This document shows, piece by piece, positions 59,819 to 64,000 of a stretch of DNA of 64,000 bases (positions are counted from its first letter, which is position 1; each line of letters opens with the position of its first letter). The DNA is from Niastella populi (GTDB lineage: Bacteria; Bacteroidota; Bacteroidia; Chitinophagales; Chitinophagaceae), in assembly GCF_002078015.1 (NCBI RefSeq), contig NZ_LWBP01000078.1, positions 124,001 to 188,000 on the forward strand, read 5' to 3'. Position numbers and translations under genes: made by a program. Below the pieces are notes generated by a model. The model made no database searches. It was given only the letters and a program-made list of their open reading frames with translations, and was not told where the DNA came from.

Positions 59819-62191
59819 ATGAAAAAACTACTGCTCCTGCTGTTGATACAGCCAACCCTTATCACTTATGGCCAGCTCGGCCCGTTAACTGTAGAAAAGA
59901 TCATGCGCGAACCGAAATGGATGGGTACCTCCCCTTCCAACCTGCAATGGACAGCCGATGGAAGATCTTTGCTCTTCAACTGGAATCCTGAAAAAGCGGC
60001 AACCGATTCCGTTTATTATATTACTACAACCGCCACCACTCCGAAAAAATCAAACCGGGAGTTTAGAAAAGCTGCCATTACGGAAAACCAGATAAAGTAT
60101 AATGGGTTGCACGATCAATATGTGTATGTGCAGGATGGTGATATTTACCTGGTACAGGTAAAAACCGGTAACCGCCGCCGCATTACAGAAACAGTTGCCA
60201 CGGAATCGAACCCACAGTTCGCCTTCAGGGATCAAAAAATAGTATACACCCGCGAACAAAATGCCTGGGCCTGGGACATTCAAACCGGTGCCACCAGCCA
60301 GCTTACCAACTTTCAAACAACCACGGCGCCCGCCGGCAGCGGCGCTCCACGAAACAATCAGCAGGAAAAATGGCTGCAAATAGAAGCGCTTGAAAATTCA
60401 ATTGTACTGCAACGGCGCAAACAGAAAAAAGACCAGACCGATTCCATACTGAAGGAATTTAGAAAAGAAAGATTGCTGCGTTCCATTCCGCTCGACGGAA
60501 AAAACCTGTCGATGCTTACAGTAAGTTATGATGGCCGGTATATTTCGTATCGCCTCACCGCAACTGTTACAGGCAAATCGGCCATTGTGCCCAGTTATGT
60601 TACGGAGAGTGGTTATACAGAGGACCTTTCAACCCGCACCAAAGTGGGCGCCACTCAAAATACGCAGCAGCTCTTTGTGTTTGATACTGAAAAAGACACT
60701 GTATTCATTGTAAAAACCGATTCAATCCCCGGTATCTACGATCTGCCTGATTATGTAAAAGACTATCCCGCCCTGTATAACGAAAAAAGCAAGAACCCTC
60801 CACTTCGTGCAGTGAATTTTACCAATACCAGTTGGGCGCCTACCGGCAATTATTCCGTGGTAGAAGCGCGTGCGCAGGATAATAAAGACCGCTGGCTGTT
60901 ATTGCTCGATGGTGCAACCGGCCGTTTGTCATTGCTCAACCGGCAACGCGATGAAGCGTGGATAGGCGGACCCGGCGCAGGCGGATTTCCCGTTTTCAAT
61001 TCAGGCTGGATAAACGATGAAACGTTCTGGTACCAGTCTGAAACCAGTGGCTACTCTCATTTATATACTATTAATATAAAAACAAAAGAAAAGAAGGCGC
61101 TTACCAGCGGTAATTACGAAGTGCATCACGCGCAGCTGTCGAATAATAAAAAATTCTTTTATATCACCACCAATGAAGCGCATCCCGGCGAACAGCATTT
61201 TTACCGTTTGCCGGTTACCGGCGGCAAAGCGGAACGCATTACCACGCTTACCGGTTCAAACCAGGTAAGCCTTTCACCCGATGAAAAATGGATTGCCTTT
61301 CTGCATTCCTACAGCAATAAACCCTGGGAACTGTATCTGCAGGCGAACAGTACAACAGGCAAACCCATACAGATAACCACGCAGGCCCAAAGCGCGGAAT
61401 TCAGATCATACGCCTGGCGCGATCCGGAAGTGATCACCTTCACCGCACGCGACAGCGCCAAGGTATATGCCCGGCTGTACCGCCCCGCACAACCACATGC
61501 CAATAAACCGGCCGTAATATTTGTACACGGCGCCGGCTATTTGCAAAATGCGCATAAATGGTGGAGCTCCTACTTCAGGGAATACATGTTCAACAACATG
61601 CTGGTTGATAATGGGTATACCGTGCTCGACATCGATTACCGCGGCAGCGCCGGTTATGGCCGCGACTGGCGCACAGGCATTTACCGCTTTATGGGAGGTA
61701 AAGACCTCGACGATATTGAAGACGGCGCCCGCTTCCTGGTACAAAATTATGGCGTTAACCCACAACACATTGGACTGTACGGGGGCTCATATGGTGGATT
61801 TATAACTTTAATGGCATTATTCAAAAAACCTGCTATCTTTGAGGCCGGTGCCGCATTAAGGCCCGTTACCGACTGGGCCCATTACAATCACGGCTATACC
61901 TCCAATATTTTAAATGAACCTTTTAGTGACAGCATTGCGTATCGTCGCAGTTCACCCATAAACTTTGCAGCAGGCTTACAGAACCATTTACTGATTTGCC
62001 ATGGCATGATCGATGTAAATGTTCATTTTCAGGATGTTGTACGTCTCACGCAACGCCTGATAGAATTAGGCAAAGACAATTGGGAGCTTTCCGTTTATCC
62101 GTTGGAAGATCATGGCTTTACCGAGCCTGAAAGCTGGACAGACGAATACAAAAGGATCTTCCGGCTGTTTGAAACCGTGTTAAAAAAATAA
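59819..62191 (+). CDS. S9-family (prolyl oligopeptidase-type) serine peptidase
   Basis: 790 residues. Signal peptide MKKLLLLLLIQPTLITYGQ. An eight-bladed propeller region (LQWTADGRSLLFNWNPEKA, QYVYVQDGDIYLVQVKTGNRRRITE, VSLSPDEKWIAFLHSYSNKPWELYL) precedes an alpha/beta-hydrolase domain: PAVIFVHGAGYLQ, DIDYRGSAGYGRDWR, GLYGGSYGGFITLMAL with nucleophile Ser657, HGMIDVNVHFQD with Asp732, and EDHGF with His765. Likely a secreted dipeptidyl- or oligopeptidase for peptide feeding. The catalytic triad is complete. Confidence 0.95.
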   Translation: MKKLLLLLLIQPTLITYGQLGPLTVEKIMREPKWMGTSPSNLQWTADGRSLLFNWNPEKAATDSVYYITTTATTPKKSNREFRKAAITENQIKYNGLHDQYVYVQDGDIYLVQVKTGNRRRITETVATESNPQFAFRDQKIVYTREQNAWAWDIQTGATSQLTNFQTTTAPAGSGAPRNNQQEKWLQIEALENSIVLQRRKQKKDQTDSILKEFRKERLLRSIPLDGKNLSMLTVSYDGRYISYRLTATVTGKSAIVPSYVTESGYTEDLSTRTKVGATQNTQQLFVFDTEKDTVFIVKTDSIPGIYDLPDYVKDYPALYNEKSKNPPLRAVNFTNTSWAPTGNYSVVEARAQDNKDRWLLLLDGATGRLSLLNRQRDEAWIGGPGAGGFPVFNSGWINDETFWYQSETSGYSHLYTINIKTKEKKALTSGNYEVHHAQLSNNKKFFYITTNEAHPGEQHFYRLPVTGGKAERITTLTGSNQVSLSPDEKWIAFLHSYSNKPWELYLQANSTTGKPIQITTQAQSAEFRSYAWRDPEVITFTARDSAKVYARLYRPAQPHANKPAVIFVHGAGYLQNAHKWWSSYFREYMFNNMLVDNGYTVLDIDYRGSAGYGRDWRTGIYRFMGGKDLDDIEDGARFLVQNYGVNPQHIGLYGGSYGGFITLMALFKKPAIFEAGAALRPVTDWAHYNHGYTSNILNEPFSDSIAYRRSSPINFAAGLQNHLLICHGMIDVNVHFQDVVRLTQRLIELGKDNWELSVYPLEDHGFTEPESWTDEYKRIFRLFETVLKK

Positions 62192-62240
62192 TCCATTTTT
62201 CCATTAAAACGCAGAAACGCCTAAAGCAAAAGGCTGAACT

Positions 62241-62396
62241 CCGAATTTCGGGCTGGCTGAGTTTGTTCAATCAGCACCCGCTACGGGGAGCAGCGTTAAA
62301 GCGTTAAGCATAGAAATTCCGAATTTCGGGATGCCTGATTTTATTCGGTCAGTACCCGGCGCGGGAAGCAGCGTTAAGCGTTAAGCCTTTAGCATT
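62241..62396. repeat. 78-bp direct tandem duplication upstream of glmS
   Basis: ccgaatttcgggctggctgag begins at 62241 and ccgaatttcgggatgcctgat at 62319, period 78. Shared blocks include gaatttcggg, a tcagcaccc/tcagtaccc block, ggggagcagcgtta/gggaagcagcgtta, aagcgttaagc. The copies have diverged but keep the frame of spacing. The 363-bp gap otherwise shows no gene. Confidence 0.75.
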
Positions 62397-62554
62397 AAGC
62401 CTCAATGCATGTTTTCGCACGCTGTATGCTATTTTTTTTGATAATATTGCGCAACCGTTTGCATTTTGCGGCATAGATTTTATTATAACTCAAGACAACA
62501 GTTAAAGACTGTAAACTCAACACTTAATAATTGTAAACTTAAACCCCTGTAATT

Positions 62555-64000
62555 ATGTGCGGAATTGTAGCATATATAGGAAATAAGGAAGCTTACCCGA
62601 TCATTTTAAAAGGATTAAAACGTCTCGAATACCGTGGATATGACAGCTCCGGTGTTGCGCTTTTGAACTCCGGCCTGAACGTATATAAGAAAAAAGGAAA
62701 AGTGGCCGAACTTGAAGAAACCCTTGTTGGAAAAGACCTGCATGCCAACATTGGTATTGGCCACACCCGTTGGGCTACCCACGGCGAACCCTGCGATCGC
62801 AATGCACACCCGCACTTATCAGAGAATGGTAAACTGGCCATGATCCATAATGGAATCATTGAAAATTACAACCAGTTAAAAAGCGAATTACAGAAAAAAG
62901 GATACAATTTCATCAGCGATACCGATACGGAAGTATTGCTGAAATTCATTGAAGATATTCAACTCAACAATAAATGCGGCCTCGAAGAAGCAGTACGTAT
63001 TGCCCTGAAACGCGTAGTAGGCGCTTATGTTATTATTCTCATCGACCAGGACAATCCCGATACACTGATCGCAGCACGCAAAGGCAGCCCGCTTGTAATT
63101 GGTATTGGCAAGAACCGCGATGAGCATTTCCTTGCCTCAGACGCTTCACCCATTATCGAATACACAAAAACAGTAGTGTATGTGAACGATTATGAGCTGG
63201 CCATCATTAAACCCGATGAACTGATCTTAAAAAATCTGGGTAATGAAAAGATCACCCCGTTCGTTCAACAGCTCGACCTCGAACTGGCGGCTATTGAAAA
63301 AGGCGGTTACGATCATTTTATGCTGAAAGAGATCTTTGAACAGCCCAGCACCGTATTCGATTGTTTACGCGGCCGGGTTGATGCAGCCAATGGCACCATC
63401 ACAATGGCCGGAGTTGAAGCCAATATTGAACAATTGAAAAATGCACAGCGTATTCTCATCATTGCCTGCGGAACCAGCTGGCATGCCGGTTTGCTGGCCG
63501 AATATATTATCGAAGAATTATGCCGCACCCCGGTTGAAGTAGAATATGCATCGGAATTCCGTTACAGGAACCCGGTAATACATAAAGGCGATGTGATCAT
63601 TGCCATTTCGCAAAGTGGTGAAACTGCCGATACGCTGGTAGCCATTGAAAAAGCAAAAGAGCAGGGCGCCATTATCTTCGGTATCGTGAATGTGGTAGGT
63701 TCTTCTATTGCCCGCGCATCACATGCAGGCGCCTATACCCACGCCGGTCCTGAAATTGGCGTTGCCAGTACAAAAGCCTTCACCGCACAGCTGGCCGTAT
63801 TAGCCATCATTGCATTGAAGCTGGGTTATGAAAAAGGCACGCTCGATAATAAACGGTTCCTGCATTTACTGAACGAACTGGAAGCTATTCCTGAAAAAAT
63901 ACCGGCGGCTTTAAACCAGGCCGAAGCAATAAAACAACTGGCTTATAAATATAAAGATGCCCGCGACTTCCTGTACCTGGGCCGCGGTTACAACTTTCCC
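62555..64000 (+). CDS. glmS: Glutamine--fructose-6-phosphate aminotransferase (isomerizing), 3' end beyond window
   Basis: 482 codons are visible from the ATG at 62555; the family has about 612. Makes glucosamine-6-phosphate for cell-wall and LPS precursors. MCGIVAYIGNKEAYPIILKGLKRLEYRGYDSSGVAL is the glutaminase domain with catalytic Cys2; HTRWATHGEPCDRNAHPH and HNGIIENY follow. The first SIS domain shows IIACGTSWHAGLLAEYIIEE and AISQSGETADTL; GPEIGVASTKAFTAQLAVLAI follows. No glmS ribozyme was recognised upstream. Confidence 0.97.
   Translation, partial: MCGIVAYIGNKEAYPIILKGLKRLEYRGYDSSGVALLNSGLNVYKKKGKVAELEETLVGKDLHANIGIGHTRWATHGEPCDRNAHPHLSENGKLAMIHNGIIENYNQLKSELQKKGYNFISDTDTEVLLKFIEDIQLNNKCGLEEAVRIALKRVVGAYVIILIDQDNPDTLIAARKGSPLVIGIGKNRDEHFLASDASPIIEYTKTVVYVNDYELAIIKPDELILKNLGNEKITPFVQQLDLELAAIEKGGYDHFMLKEIFEQPSTVFDCLRGRVDAANGTITMAGVEANIEQLKNAQRILIIACGTSWHAGLLAEYIIEELCRTPVEVEYASEFRYRNPVIHKGDVIIAISQSGETADTLVAIEKAKEQGAIIFGIVNVVGSSIARASHAGAYTHAGPEIGVASTKAFTAQLAVLAIIALKLGYEKGTLDNKRFLHLLNELEAIPEKIPAALNQAEAIKQLAYKYKDARDFLYLGRGYNFP

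Noticed and set aside
62192-62554. glmS ribozyme/riboswitch
   Set aside because: No conserved core recognised by eye; the gap consists of a 78-bp tandem duplication and AT-rich sequence.
1-64000. CRISPR arrays, tRNA/rRNA genes, transposases, phage genes
   Set aside because: None found by eye; the tandem phrase repeats have no spacer-repeat layout and no cas or mobility genes are near.

Overview
The window reads as a single chromosomal stretch from a Bacteroidota bacterium, most likely family Chitinophagaceae (Niastella/Chitinophaga-like; an inference from gene content). Supporting this are a PorW/SprE-type type IX secretion component, T9SS sorting-domain-like proteins, a SusC-style TonB-dependent receptor with an N-terminal carboxypeptidase-regulatory domain, a Porin_10-like protein, DUF4403, DUF2911 and DUF4468 proteins, weak Shine-Dalgarno signals and TAnnTTTG-type promoter boxes. 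I see no tRNA, rRNA, CRISPR array, insertion sequence or prophage. Genes run off both ends: a CzcA/CusA efflux pump on the left and glmS on the right.

Layout. 1-9.7 kb: heavy-metal RND pump with its small conserved companion protein, a divergent LytTR regulator, a DUF2306-like membrane protein, a putative porin, purine nucleoside phosphorylase and sucC. 9.7-12 kb: a gene-poor zone with three 56-57 bp tandem repeats, orphan hairpins, a possible short transcript and a 27-codon membrane microprotein. 12-22 kb: a GNAT, a SprT-like protein, a small membrane protein, a bactofilin with an M23-peptidase-like anchor lacking its catalytic domain, PorW/SprE, a class A penicillin-binding protein and a DUF2911 protein.

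22.4-35.7 kb: the centre of interest, a minus-strand trp-his superoperon read trpL(leader)-trpE-trpG-trpD-trpC-trpF-GNAT-CTP-synthase-like protein-trpB-trpA-hisH-(GNAT::hisA)-hisF-hisIE-tlpA. It starts with a clear ribosome-dependent attenuator: a 20-codon leader peptide with three consecutive Trp codons, an antiterminator pairing across the leader stop codon and a GC-rich terminator with nine U. All seven trp functions are present, but only the late half of the his pathway is. HisA is fused in frame to an N-terminal acetyltransferase, and TrpG, HisH and TrpB carry low-complexity insertions.

36-47 kb: a small GNAT, pdxJ, two paralogous stand-alone T9SS CTD-like mini-proteins, a TonB receptor, YCII, oxidoreductase, methyltransferase, rpe and a TPR lipoprotein. 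47-64 kb: PD40 beta-propeller protein, small membrane protein, secreted unknown, bestrophin, M48 protease, DUF4403 lipoprotein, ECF sigma factor overlapping an envelope-spanning barrel protein, SET protein, mgtE, S9 peptidase and glmS.

A window-wide feature is that many intergenic gaps are filled with short degenerate tandem 'phrases' (units of about 7-13 nt) that fall into a limited set of families recurring at distant sites in both orientations. One family appears to have entered the trpG coding sequence.
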